From Desmodus rotundus (taxonomy: Eukaryota > Chordata > Mammalia > Chiroptera > Phyllostomidae): DNA of 64,000 nucleotides. Positions 25,885 to 37,954 of the stretch are shown here, one piece after another. The position numbers and the translations under genes are program-made. The notes under the pieces were generated by a model. That model ran no database searches, had not been told where the DNA came from, and saw only the letters and a list, made by a program, of their open reading frames with translations. Each line of letters opens with the position of its first letter. Position 1 is the stretch's first letter. The stretch covers positions 176,638,056 to 176,702,055 of the forward strand of contig NC_071389.1 in NCBI RefSeq assembly GCF_022682495.2. The letters run 5' to 3'.

Positions 25885-27637
25885 ATGGGCAAAAGTCTTT
25901 TTTAGGTGTATTTTATTGATTATGCTATTACAGTTGTCCAATTTTTTTTCTTTCCTTTATCCCCCTCCATCCTGTATTCCCCTCCCACCAGCATTCCCCA
26001 CCTTAGCTTATGTCCATGGGTCATGCATATAAGTTCTTTGGCTTCTCCATTTCCTATACTATTCTTAACCATCCCACCCCATCCCCTGTCTATTTTGTAC
26101 CTACCAATTATGCTTGTTATTCCCTGTACCTTTTCCCCCTTTCCCCACCCCCTCCCCACTTATAACCCTCCCTGTGATCTCTATTTCTGTGATTCTGTTC
26201 CTGGTCTAGCTATTAGCTTAGTTTTTTTTGTTTTTGTTTTTTAGGTTCAGTTGTTGATAGTTGTGAGTTTGTTGTCATTTTACTTTTCATATTTTTGATC
26301 ATCTTCTTTTTCTTAGTAAGTCCCTTTAAATTTCATATAATAAGGGCTTGGTGATGATGAACTCCTTTAACTTTACCTTCTCTGGGAAGCACTTTATCTG
26401 CCCTTCCATTCTAAATGATAGCTTTGCTGGATAGAGTAATCTTGGATGTAGGTACTTGCTTTTCATGACTTTGAATACTTCTTTCCAGCCCCTTCTTGCA
26501 TGTAAGGTTTCTTTGGAGAAATCAGCTGATAGTCTTATGGAAATTCCTCTGTAGGTAACTGTCTCCTTTTCTCTTGCTGCTTTTAAGATTCTCTCCTTAT
26601 CTTTAATCTTGGGTAATATAATTATGATGTGCCTCGGTGTGTTCCTCCTTGGGTCCAATTTCTTTGGGACTCTCTGAGCTTCTGGGACTTCCTGGAAGTC
26701 TATTTCCTTCCCCATATTAGGGAATTTCTCCTTCATTATTTGTTCAAGTAAGTTTTCGATTTCTTGCTCTTCCTCTTCTCCTTCTGGCACACCTATGATT
26801 CTGATGTTGAAATGCTTAAAGTTGTCCCAGAGGTTCCTAAGCCTCACCTCATTTTTTTGAATTCTTGTTTCTTCATTCTGTTCCATTTGAATGTTTATTT
26901 CTTCCTTCCGTTCCAAATCATTGAGTCCTGGTTTCCTTCCCTTCACTGTTGGTTCCCTGTATATTTTTATTTCACTTTGCATAGCCTTAACTCTTTCCTC
27001 TATTTTGCACCTGTACTCCATCATTTTTGTGAGCATCCTGATTACCAGGGTTTTGAACTCTGCATTTGATAGGTTGGCTATCTCTTTGTCGCTACGTTGT
27101 TTTTCTCGAATTTTGATCAACTGTTTCATTTGGGCCTTATTTCTTTGTGTTGGTGTGCCTGTTACATTGTAAGGGATGGAGCGTTAGGTATTCACCAGGG
27201 CAGGGCAACATACTTTGCTGCATTGTGGCATTGTGTGGGGGGGAAGGGTCAGAGAGGGAACAATGCCACTTGCTGGCTCTCAGCTGGCTTTCAGTCACTT
27301 CCTCTACTACCCACAAGAAAATTGGGCCCTTCTGGCGCTGATTCCTGGGTGGGTGGGCTTGTATACAATCTAGAACCCTGTGGATCTCTCCTAGAAACTC
27401 TCCTGTAAGGCTGGGAGTTTCTTCTCCTGCTGCAACCCCCCACAAATTTTTATAGCCAAAAGTGTTGAGGCTTTAGTTTCCCCGCACTGGAACCCTGGGT
27501 TGTGTTGTCTATCTTACTCTCCAGGTCCTGCCGGCTTATCCAAATGTGAATGTGAGACCACCCAGTCTGCCAGCCGCCTCCTTGCCTGGTCTGGTCTGTC
27601 ACCTTGCCGCATGTCCTCTCTGATGGGCAAAAGTCTT
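25885..27637 (-). mobile_element. HAL1-type half-L1 element with 15-bp TSD
   Basis: Perfect 15-bp target-site duplications ATGGGCAAAAGTCTT at 25885-25899 and 27623-27637 flank a 1.72 kb minus-strand element (25900-27622). Its content is about 490 bp of 5' UTR, an L1 ORF1-like frame (27129-26326), then only about 425 bp of 3' UTR ending near a T-rich left border. There is no ORF2 (endonuclease/reverse transcriptase), which is the HAL1 architecture. It depends on L1 proteins supplied in trans. Compared with the copy at 53.0-55.0 kb it lacks the extreme 5' end, so it is mildly 5' truncated. Confidence 0.88.
26326..27129 (-). CDS. L1 ORF1p-like protein of the HAL1 element
   Basis: This is an uninterrupted 267-codon frame. 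In L1, ORF1p is a trimeric RNA-binding nucleic-acid chaperone of the retrotransposition RNP. Residues 1-75 form a shortened, charged, coiled-coil-like N-terminal part. An RRM-like core follows, with 'NIRIIGVPEGEEEEQEIE' near residues 107-124. The C-terminal domain contains 'TPRHIIIILPKIKDKERILK' and 'RLSADFSKETLHARRGW', and the frame ends 'ITKPLLYEI'. An in-frame TAA lies upstream of the ATG, and the other HAL1 copy starts further upstream, so the N-terminus is probably truncated. It is a transposon gene and not a host gene. Confidence 0.85.
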   Translation of the reverse strand: MKQLIKIREKQRSDKEIANLSNAEFKTLVIRMLTKMMEYRCKIEERVKAMQSEIKIYREPTVKGRKPGLNDLERKEEINIQMEQNEETRIQKNEVRLRNLWDNFKHFNIRIIGVPEGEEEEQEIENLLEQIMKEKFPNMGKEIDFQEVPEAQRVPKKLDPRRNTPRHIIIILPKIKDKERILKAAREKETVTYRGISIRLSADFSKETLHARRGWKEVFKVMKSKYLHPRLLYPAKLSFRMEGQIKCFPEKVKLKEFIITKPLLYEI

Positions 27638-27660
27638 CATCAGAAACCTAACCAAAGTAG

Positions 27661-28233
27661 ACACAGCAGGTCCTCAAATAATGTCATTTTATTCAATGTC
27701 ATTTCATTATAACATTGATGAGAAAAATAAATTGAATCCCAGCTGGGGCCACCACCCATGTGGAGTTGGCACCTTCTCCCCGTGTCTGATTTCTCTAGGA
27801 CTTCAGAGTCATCCCACATTCTAAAGCTGTGCACAGTAGGTGACTTGGTGAGTCCCCATTGTCCCAGCCTGTGTGAGTGTAGGTGTAGGCGTTAGCATGT
27901 CCTACGATGGAAGGGCGTCCTGTCCAGAGATGGTTCCCGCCTGATACCGAGCTGCCAGAATAGGCCCTGGCCACCCACACGCAGATTGGCAAATCATCAT
28001 CTTATTATTAATCTTCCCTAAATGTATATAAAGCTCACATTTACTTCCATGTTTAATATTAGAAATGTTTTATGTCTTTATTTAGGTTTGGTGATGTTTT
28101 TGTGATCAACAATATGCTGAAGGAACTTAACTCTTGTTTATATTAATTAGTCGATGGTAAAATTGGTTTTATTGTGCACAGTTTCATGCAAAACTGCAGT
28201 TTCCAAGAGCCTCTCAATCACCTTAAATGAGGA
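27661..28233. mobile_element. Pogo/Tigger-like non-autonomous DNA transposon (about 570 bp)
   Basis: The left end CAGCAGGTCCTCAAATAATG and the reverse complement of the right end, CACTAAGTCCTCATTTAAGG, are imperfect terminal inverted repeats. The surrounding L1 reads through if the element and one TA-like dinucleotide are removed, consistent with TA target duplication (Tc1/mariner-pogo group). Its interior contains 'gtggagttggcaccttctccccgtgtctg' (in segments) and 'aagggcgtcctgtccagag', motifs better known from L2/CR1-like LINE 3' regions. No transposase frame is present. Confidence 0.55.
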
Positions 28234-30069
28234 CTTAGTGTACACAGATGGCAAGTAAGCCTTTGAAAAGGTGCTCGATATTGTATATCATTAGCAAATT
28301 GCAAATTGAAACAACAATGAAATACCACCATGTACCAATTGGAACGGCCCAGATTCGGAACACTGACAACACCAAATGGTGTTGAGGGTGTGGAGCAACA
28401 GGAGCCCTCATTCATTGCTGGTAAAACTGCAGAACGCTACAGCCACTTTGGACGACAGCTGGGCAGTTCTTTACAAAACAAATCATACTCTTGCCAAATG
28501 ATTGAGTAATTGTGCTCCTTGGTATTTACCGAAAGGAGGTAGAAATATATGTTTACAAAGAAACCTACCCACAGATGTTTATAGCAGCTTTATTCATAAA
28601 TGCCAAAACTTGGAAGCAACCAAAACGACCTTCAGTAGGTGAATAGATAAACTCTGGTATATCCAGATAATAAAATATTATTCACTGCTAAAAAAAAATG
28701 AGCTATCGAGCCATGAAAAAGTATGGAGGAACCTTAAATGCACATTCCTAAATGCAAGAAGCCAATCTGACAGTGCTATATACTGTATGATTCCAATTGT
28801 ATGACATTCTGGACAACGTAAAACTGTGGAACAGTGAATAGATCAATGGTTGCCAAGGGTTGGTGGGAGGAAAGGATAAATAGGTGGAACACAGAGGGTG
28901 TTGAGAGAAGTAAAACTGTACTTTGTGATTCTACAATGGTGGATACATGTCATTGTACATTTGTCAAAACTCATTGAATGAATCCAAGAATAAACCCGAA
29001 CTGTGAACTATAGACTCGGGGTAATAATGGTGTGTCAGTGTCGGTCCATCAATTACAGTAAATATAGCATTCTGGTGTGGGATGCTGATTGTGGAGGAGG
29101 CTGTAAGAGGGAGTTAGAAAGTATAAAGGAACTCTCTGTGCTTTCTGCTCTATTTTGCTGTGAACCTAAAACTGCTCTAAAAAGTAAAATCTATTTAAAA
29201 GAGAAAAAATGAACAGCAGTTGCAGCACTGGCTACCCCACACGCCAGCGCGGGCTCCCCTGTGGATAAGAGACACGGGCAAAGTCAAGGGCCCTCTGGAT
29301 TACAAGTGAAACATTCACTTGAATAAAATACAAAGATATATTTTAAAAGACCATAATTACACTTCATGAGTTCACCAGGTGACCAAGGCTGGGGAAAGGC
29401 AGAGTTTGAATGTACAGCACTGAACACTGAGAATGGTGTGTTGTAAATTCTCAATATATGGTGGCTGTTATTCTTATTATCACATCCTCCTCTTCATCAT
29501 CATCACCATCATTATTAACAGCATTTCCAGAAGGGGAACATGTCTAACACAGAGAGACTGAAACCCCATAAAGCTGCTGAAAGTTCACAGGGTTGTGTCT
29601 CTGGCACATGGGAATAGAAATAGGAACAATGAGGAGAGAAGCCAGACCTTGCAGAGCCACAATTGACTCCAAGGAACTTTGGGCTTTATTCTGTATAGAC
29701 ACAGAGATAATCTTAAGAACGTACATGAGATCAGATCTGCTTTCATGAAAGATTGGGGATGAGAGCCAGCCTGAAGGTTGCGGCCATCGCCCAAGAGGGG
29801 AATTATGCTGTTCTGGACCGAATAGCAGGGGTGAGAGAGGAGGAGATGGAGACCAAGCTGGTAGAACTGATAGACTTTAGTGACCACGGAGATGTTAGAG
29901 GAGACAAAAAAGAGGATGGTCTTTTGGGCTTCTGGTTTTAGTCAACGACAATGGTGGTGACATTAAGGGGAGGCACAGGTTGGGAGAGGGCAATGAGGTA
30001 AGGAGAAGAGAGCAAAATGGCATATGAACTCTCTGTCCAAGAGGACTTCTTGGACACCATGGATGTCAG

Positions 30070-30280
30070 GGCGCCATCGACGATCAACACAAGCAGCATT
30101 TACGAAGCACTAAATAGGGCCCTGCCGCTGCTGAGCTACATTATCTCCGTTAATCCTTCCACCATCCTTATGAAATAGATATTGTTGTTATCCCTGTTTA
30201 ACAGATGAGGAAACTGAGGCCCACGAACTTGCTCCAAGTCACCGTAGGTGGTGGAGCTGAGATCTAAACCCATGCCTCTC
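30070..30280 (-). repeat. MIR SINE
   Basis: Antisense MIR landmarks are present: 'cgttaatccttccaccatcct', 'acagatgaggaaactgaggc' and 'agctgagatctaaacccatgc'. Confidence 0.82.
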
Positions 30281-30959
30281 AAATTGCAAAACCCACATCT
30301 TCTCAAACATTCTGTGAACTCCCTGAATTGCCATCTGAAGACACCATTATTCATAAAGGGATTTCAGCTGCTATAGGGGGTCATGTTCCACTCTGGTTAA
30401 GTGACATTTCCCAGAGGAGCAGCCCTCATCTGCAGGTGCTGCCACCTCCCTTGTCTGGACAGCGTGCACTACCCTGGGCACTAGATAAGCCACTGTGATG
30501 AGGTGGGGTTTTCATTTTTAAAAAAAAGTAGAAGCAGGGGTGAAAACTGGACCAAGAGGACATCAGAGATGGATGTATATTCGGTACATTCGTCGTGAAA
30601 ACCTTTGGGACTGAAATTTGCTTTCCTCAGCGAAGTGAAGCAATGGGAACTGCTGCCATTAACTAAAGGCTATGACTTTCCACACAGCAATCTCCAAACG
30701 CCAGGCCTCGGGCCAGGTGACCTGCCACCGCAAGAAGAAATGAGCAATGTAAGAGCAAGGCAATGTGCTTGTGTGTGTGTGTGTAAGTATAGGAGGGTAT
30801 CATGTATATTTGTATGCATCATATGACTTTTCTAATATCCTTTCTTGGGAAGAACTTTTCTTTATTCTGAGTCTATTGTCTTCCCATTTTTAGAGTATTT
30901 TTGACATTCCAAGTTGCAACTCCAAAATTCTGAAACAACTATTGCAGTTAGAACACCTT

Positions 30960-31330
30960 ATTGAATCATTTCACCAGCATTCGCTAAGCATCTCCTCTCT
31001 GCCAGGCCCTGGGGGTGTTCCCGAGAACAAGGCCAACCAACCGCTGCCCTCACAGACACTACCCAGCAGGAAAGATGGGTGTTGGTGATGTCATAAGAGC
31101 TCTATGATGTCATCAGGAACACTATGATGAGATAACACTATCAGGGCATTATAGGAGCATATGGTTGGCAACCTGGCCTTGCTGGGGTCATCTGGGAAGA
31201 CTTCCCTAAGAAAAATGGCACTTCACTGAGTAAGAATGAGAAGGCAGAGTAGAAATGAGCAGAATGAAGTGTCTCTAAGTGGCAGCAGAGAGTGAGCAGG
31301 TTTGAAAACCACCAGAAAGACGCTGAGGCC
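30960..31330 (-). repeat. L2 LINE 3' region
   Basis: Antisense L2 landmarks are present: 'aagcatctcctctctgccaggccctgggg' in segments and 'tctgggaagacttccctaag'. Confidence 0.55.
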
Positions 31331-32309
31331 CTAGGGCCGGGAGGCTGGCTACATCACATGCACTTCCCTGGCTGACACCTAGTCAGTCAGTCGATGAAAA
31401 AGAAAGTCCCCCCGGCGCCGGGTAAGCCTGAGTTAAGCCCATCATCTGTGTCCCCAGAGGATGTTCCAGACTGTTTGCAACAAAGTCACCCACTCATAAA
31501 AGGCTGCTCGTACACGATCACGCTCTGTTTAGTAAATAATGTGTCCCAGGAGTAAGATTTTGTCAGTAGCTGGCACGGTTTGGGCAAACAGATCACGTTG
31601 CTGACCCCTCTGGGTCTCATTTTGTCTTATGTCTAATATAAGAGGGTTAGATTGAATAAACTCCTCTAAGGTCTAGTCCAAGGCAAACATTCTGTAATGA
31701 CGAATGTATAGCAGTTACCACTGAGGGGACATTTAAAATCTGAAGTCTCTGCACTAGACGCTGTATAGGTTTCCCCATTATATGAAAGAGAAGGCCTTTC
31801 TAGGCCAAAATGTCATGAGGTGACAAAACAATTACCATTATTTTATATGGAAAAATTTTGCATGTTCCCAGACCAGAAAAATAACCTATCTAATCCGCTT
31901 AATTGTATCCAGGTTTTCACTAAGCATAACACCCTTATGAGCTCTCTTAGGCTTTTCTGATACCTTAGGGACACATCTTGCTAGTGGATGCACAGAATAA
32001 ATGGAGACAAAGCCCAGATGCTCACAGACACATGCTCCCAGTTCAAAGCTCAGGTGGCTTGATGCTGAGATGCTGGGTGTGCTTCCTGGGGAGTTTGATG
32101 AGGTCCCTCTGCCTGCATGGGGTGCCCATTGCCTCCAATGGCTGGCAGAAAAACAGATGCTGAACACTCTTCTCTCTTTTCACCATTTTTCTTTAAAGCA
32201 AAAATCCCCTTTGGACTTCTTTTGGCTAGCAAAAACTGATACTAAAGTAGTCTTTAGTAGTCTTTTGTAAAAGCAACATGATGAAATACAAACTTTCAAA
32301 AAGTAGGAC

Positions 32310-32735
32310 ATACCTGTATCTGTATTACAACAGTCCCCACCACAGCCCCATGAGGTCTGAATTACCACCACTAACATACAGATAAGAAACTGAGACACAG
32401 AGCAAAAGCTCCCAGGTCATGCTCTAGTCTGCAGCAGATCCAGGATTCTAACCCAGTTCTGTCTGATTCCAAAACCCATGCTCTCGCCCTGGCTGGAGTG
32501 GCTCAGTGGGTTGAGCACTGACCTGTGAACAAAGGGTCACCAGTTCCATTCCCAGTCAGGGCACATGCCTGGGTTGCAGGTCGGGTCCCATTTGGGGGCG
32601 TGTGAGAGGCAACCACACATCGATGTTTCTCTTCCTTTCTTTCTCCCTCCCTTCCCTTCTCTCTAAAAATAAATAAATAAAATCTTTAAAAAATAACAAC
32701 CCACACTCTCTTTATCAGTCTGTGCACACTACCAT
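32310..32735 (-). repeat. MIR SINE split by a Ves SINE
   Basis: Antisense MIR landmarks ('acagataagaaactgagacac', 'aggattctaacccagttctg', 'aaaacccatgctctc') run up to the left border of the Ves SINE. A short tail resumes after 32710. Confidence 0.65.
32486..32697 (+). mobile_element. Ves-type bat SINE with imperfect TSD
   Basis: The head 'gccctggctggagtggctca', the CAGGGCACATGCCTGGG block, the CT-rich region and the AAATAAATAAATAAAATC tail are all present. The flanks AACCCATGCTCTC (32473-32485) and AACCCACACTCTC (32698-32710) look like a 13-bp target duplication with two differences. Confidence 0.94.
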
Positions 32736-35700
32736 GATGTCTCATGATGCCCTGTGACTCAGTCGCTGTGTTATACTGGTGTCCTTCAGCATGGCATTCA
32801 GAGTCTCTCTGTGCCACTCTTCCCCTTGGCTCTGATCACACCGGCCTCCTGAAGCACTCTGCTTATGCCCTTCATCCTTGGTCTCCCATCACCACCCCCT
32901 CCGCCACTGGAGTGAAATCAAATAATGACCCAGAAACAAAGCACACTGATCAGGGTCAGACAAGCACACGGCAGTATATATCTGAAGTCCAATGGAGCTG
33001 CCTCAACACAGAAGAGAGAGGGACAGGATAAAGGTCTCGGTAGGCAGGTCAGCACCAAGGAGCTCCTCCTGCAAGAGTAACAACTGGACCAAGGAGAGTA
33101 GCACAAAGATCCAGGTGTGATGCTGGCCAAGAACGTCCTGGCCAGTAGAATTCCTGGGACTGTGGAACTGGGCAGAAGACCAAGGTGGGCACTTCAGCCT
33201 GGAGGAATAAGCCCAGAAACATCACAGGAATAAAGCCCAAGATTGGAGATTGGCCTCAGGGGGCAAAGATGGAGCCCAATCATTGATGAGGGGTGCCAGA
33301 CCAGCAGCAAAATTCCTCAAATAGGATGAACGGTGGTCTCAGGTGTTGAGACAAATTTAAGTCTGATGTCTTGGACAGGGACTCAGTGAGATCTTTGCAC
33401 TTATCTTGACTGCTTTGGTCCTAATCCTAATCCGAACCCTGGGTTACCCAGTGGGTAGCCTTGAGCAAGCCATTGGGAGACAGTTCTCCGTGGGTCTCTC
33501 CCATGTCTGCATGTCTTATGAGAGAGGCACTCACTAGTCTCTGTTCCACATTTCTCTTTTCAAGAACATTGGTATAATAAACTGCCTTAGGAGATGAGAG
33601 TCTCCCTTAGCGACAAAAGTCAAGAAGGCACTATAAAAAATCTGGGTTTCCTAAACTCAGGATTCCCCTTCTGTAATGAAACCTACTTTATGTGCAGGTA
33701 TCATCAGGCCCAGCTTGCATATTTACTCAACAAATTCCATTCTTTCCTTCTACTACCTATCTGGTAGAGATGGTATAGGAATCATAAAAAGAGCTTGCTC
33801 TGAATGTTGATGTTCTCCATTATAAATGATGATTAGTAATAATACAAACTCTACACCTTCTTCAAGACCCAGTTCATTTGTCTGCGTTTTCAAATACTCA
33901 GGACAGAGGTTAGTCACATAATTTATACCTATTGTCAAAAAGTCTTATCCTCACTTCTCTAGTGTTTAGTGTTAGCTCCTTGACTTGGTGATTAGTGTTT
34001 GAAGACAGAGATAATATCACCAACTTCTTCAGGATCAGGCATCTACACTTTTTATGGTAAAGATACACCGTAAACCCTCGTAAATTGACTGAATCTCATA
34101 TGTCACCATACTTCATACCAATTACCAGGAGAAGCTTAACAAAAGTCAACAGGAAAGAATGTTAATTGTTCTTAATCAGCTTTTCTGTCTCTGCGATACA
34201 GGCCTTACTGCCTGAGGAGGGCAGGTTGGTAAAAGTGGTTTGTGGGATGGCATTCCCACTGCACTCATATGAAAGGCTGATTCAGCAATTAATATGTTCA
34301 TAGGATATTTGCATCGAGTGTATTATTAAACACGGACTTAAGTATTTATATATGCAAAGTAAACCAATAATTTGTATGAGTTCTCTTCAGTAACTAATCA
34401 TGTGAAACAGGCCATCTGCCCCCCCACAGAAAACAGTCAGGGTTAAACCTCAGAAGCCACATCTTCACCCTGTTCCTGAGATCTTTGAGCCACAAAGCAT
34501 ATCATCCATTCCAAAAAGATGTTAATAGAATTAAGTTCTGAGCTATGATGGTCAGCAAGCAATAACTCTTATGAGGAAAAGCAAAACTAAAGCTCTTCGG
34601 TCAGAACCAAAATTAAGCTATACATAATACTGTAATGATACACACAATACTACAAACAGTTATTATGCTGTTGTCATCATTATACGTGTGTGAGGTGTCC
34701 AGGCAGTTTATTTCCTCCAAGATACTTCTCCTACAAGATGGGTAGCAGTGCCTTGGCCACGGCCTCATAATCCAAGAGTGATGCATCTCAGACGCATCTT
34801 AGTTAACATGGTTAACTAAGAGTTGAGAATGTTCTCTCAATGAGTTCTGCTAAGATACACAATTGTTTCTATAGAGTCATCAGCACAAATCCAAAATGCC
34901 ACTGTCATTGAGTATGATAGCCCACAAAGTAATATAAATCTGTCATTTCACACACACGCAAATAAGCATTTGTACTCCCAAAAAGTCTCCTAGGTTCTGG
35001 GCTAAATTACCTGTCGCCCACCATGTCTCTTAACTTGAATTTTCCAAAACCAGGGCTTTCAGGTAACATTACAACTTGGGAAATTAGGTGAAATCATGTA
35101 TGTAATGTCTCTGATGCATTATAAGCATTCACTGAATATTAATTTCACTTCTCTCTTTCCTTGTCAAACACAAACAAACAAAAACCAAAACCAGAAATTA
35201 GGGATAAAAATGTACCACCAAACCCAAAAGGGCAGTGACAATGAGACACTACAGCCAGTTCATGAAATGCTGTCCCCGTCCCAGCCGGTCACGTGTGGAG
35301 CAGAGGCCAAAAGGAAAGCCCGGGCATCTGTTGCCACTGGAGATGGAAGCACATCTTTAAAAGGCTGCGTTGTGAAGAGATCTGCCCAGATTAATAGGTC
35401 CTGATCTTACAGGTCCAGGTTATGGCCAGGCAAATGAACACTATATTGAAAGTATTCACATAGGCCATCAGGAAAGGGAATTTTGCCATCTCTTTCTTTC
35501 ACTGGAGCAGGAGGGATTTGCAATGTGATTGAATGCCAGCCCTCGCCATTCACGGTTGGTCGTGGGCGGTGCAGACAGCCAGGCCAACCCTGAGGCCCAG
35601 AACTGGGACCAGGGCGGACCTCAGGCACATCTTTGATTGATGAACAGTACAGAGTTAATTAAAAATCAGAAACAATGGAACTGATCTCCAAACTCATATA

Positions 35701-36389
35701 TTATTATTGTTGGTGTTTACACCTAAGGTGAAATTCTAACATTGGGCAAGTCAAAATACTCTCTCTATAAATTAAATACAATTATGCCTGACAGCAGATA
35801 TCAGATATGTCAAGTGTAAACAGCTTTGAGGTCTTAAGATGAAAGGCCCAGTTGTCTTTGCTGTTTGTGAAGTTATTTTGCAGGAATATTCCTCTTCACT
35901 CCACAGCCCTCCTGCCCCTTGCCGGTGCTGGAGGGGCTGCTCAGAGCCCCCCTCTCTGGTTTGCCAGAGAGGAAGGAAAGAAAGGATGGAAAGGAGACTC
36001 TGGGGTAAGCTCTGAATTTAAGTCACTAAAATTTAAAGATTACTTGGAATAAACTGACCTCTTGATAGCAAGACTTCCAATAACCTGCAATTTTATGAGG
36101 TGCTATATCCAAAGAACTTGTTGTACCTGCCATACAAACGTTAATGTTTTAATGAGTGTTTTTGCTTCTTTTATTCAAGGGCCTTGGAATCCTTTAGGAT
36201 GAAAGGCCCCAGGAGCCTGCAAGGGATTAATGACAGGCTTTCGGTGTTATTATCCGCCCACAGAGACACCTGCAATTAAGGGGGCAGAAGGTGAGTTTTC
36301 AGCCTGAAGCACTCAGGTGAGGAGCAGTTTTTGCTGCTTCAGAAGACCTCCCCAGGAGTGACCGAGAGCACAGAGGAAAGAGGAGGGCA
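32736..36389. other. Gene-free, largely repeat-poor intergenic sequence
   Basis: No gene is seen. A perfect octamer ATTTGCAT lies at about 34308-34315 within a repeat-free AT-rich block (34200-34400). No repeat family is recognised over most of this stretch. Confidence 0.5.
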
Positions 36390-36560
36390 AAGAGAATAAT
36401 AACACTCCTAACGATAATGGCATGGGTGAGACCATGTTGCCAAATGCTGTTCTCAAGAGCCTTTCATTTAATCCTGACAACCACAGTATGATTTTACATT
36501 TTCCAGATGAGGGATCTGGGCCCAGAAAGATTAACTTGCTCAAATGTAAACATCTTACAC
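36390..36560 (-). repeat. MIR SINE fragment
   Basis: 'catttaatcctgacaaccac', 'ttttccagatgagggatctggg' and 'gattaacttgctcaaatgt' are antisense MIR landmarks. Confidence 0.6.
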
Positions 36561-36959
36561 CTGAGCCTAATATAATATTGTCAGCTGTAATGGAAAAATA
36601 AAATGTTTAAAAAGCAAACATAAGTATTATAAGACAGAATTTGAATCCAAATGGTTTGATTCTGGGAACTAAATTCTTGACAGAGAGAGAGAGACAAAGC
36701 TACTTAATCCTGTTCATTTCATGAAAGACTTGACCAACCCCAGTGGGACTAGAGACCCAACTTCCTGCCCTTGTTGCTCCCCTTCTACCTCTGTTCTCCT
36801 CATCGATGAACGTCAATCTGTCCACTGTGCCCAAAAAAGCATGTGGGAGGAAGCTCAAGAAAATAAAGGGGTACCTGACGAGTGTCTGCTCCTCAAGTCT
36901 GTCTACAAAGATATGTGTCAGGTCAGGTTGAAACAGCTAATAGCTAGAGGCTGAGGAAG

Positions 36960-37400
36960 GACTGAAGTTAAGTCTGGGCATTCAAGTTCAGCTACAAAGT
37001 GGAGCTTATTCAGAAGAGCAGCCAGGATAATGAAAGACCAGGAGACTACCCCAAATAAGGAAGTGCTAAAGAAACTAGAGGTATTTAGGCTGGAGAAGAA
37101 AAGACTGAGAAGACAGGAGAACTAACCTTAAGTATCTGATTGATCACTTCTCGTGGGAAGAGCACCGAGGCTCTGCCTGATGACCCCAAGGGGGAGAGAG
37201 TTCACACAAAGGCAAAGAAGCTCATTTCGGCTAATGCTCAGAGCTGTCCAAAGACAAATGGACTGCTTAGTCTTAGTAAAGGTATTTAAGTTCAGACTCG
37301 AAGACCACTGGCATCCTTGTTAGTAACACATCCTCTCACTCTCAAGAGTCCTAATTTGGATCTGATTTACTGGTCACCAGAAAGAGGAAATGCAGCCCCT
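36960..37400 (+). repeat. CR1/L3 LINE fossil
   Basis: The block follows the L3/CR1 3' pattern: 'agagcagccaggataatgaa', 'ttaggctggagaagaaaaga', 'taagtatctgattgatcac', 'catttcggctaatgctcagagctgtcc', 'aaatggactgc' and 'aggtatttaagttcagactcgaagacc'. It is a very old, non-coding copy. Confidence 0.65.
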
Positions 37401-37954
37401 GAGCTCCTGGATAACTTGTGTAGGTTTCCAAACATTTCTAAGTAAGTCATTCTTAAATTTGCAAGATCTTCAAGAGAAAAGTCCTATTGACTGACTTGTC
37501 ACTACAGGAATTATACTTTTGACCTACTTTCCCATCATTTCCACTGTGGTATCGCGTCTGTTTCTCCCCAGGCTCGCTCCCTTTTCCTCTATGTGGAGCC
37601 CCATGCCAGCAGAGGAAACAAGCCCAGGAATGTGGTGCCCGGTGGAAAAGGCAGGAAAGTTCTGTTTGACTTGGAATTCCGTGGCCTCTGGCAGGCAGGG
37701 TGAAGTGTAAGCTCTCTGAACGGGGTGTTCTTTGGGGCCTAGGGAACTTAGTGAAAGCATCTAAGTTCAAAGCAAATGGGAGAGAAGGGCAGAAGGACCA
37801 GCAGGACCAGGCCCAGGGCCCCTGTGTGCGGGGAGAAACCAGCACTCAGAGATGGGCTGTCTTTTCATATTACAACACCGCTTTGTTTGGCTTTGTGCTT
37901 TTTGTTTTGTTTTGTCTTAAAGAAAATGCATCACAAGCCTAGGGGCTAAAATAG

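Larger units (their letters stand above)
25755..29208 (+). mobile_element. L1M LINE (ORF2 3' end and 3' UTR), split by two later insertions
   Basis: Three plus-strand L1 segments are collinear. The first is 25755-25899 ('gctt gcaaaagacatatctg', 'aaactcaacaaaaagaaatga', 'aaaatgggcaaaagtctt'). The second is 27623-27660 ('catcagaaacctaaccaaag'). The third is about 28235-29208 ('acacagatggcaagtaagc', 'caaattgaaacaacaatgaa', 'gtttatagcagctttattca', then the 3' UTR). The interruptions are a HAL1 (25900-27622) and a DNA transposon (about 27661-28233). Removing both restores an uninterrupted L1 alignment. Confidence 0.88.
29209..32300. other. Gene-free intergenic sequence with ancient repeats
   Basis: I recognise a MIR in minus orientation (about 30070-30280), an L2 in minus orientation (about 30960-31330) and a MIR-type 3' end in plus orientation (about 31590-31705). 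No gene is supported. Confidence 0.55.
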
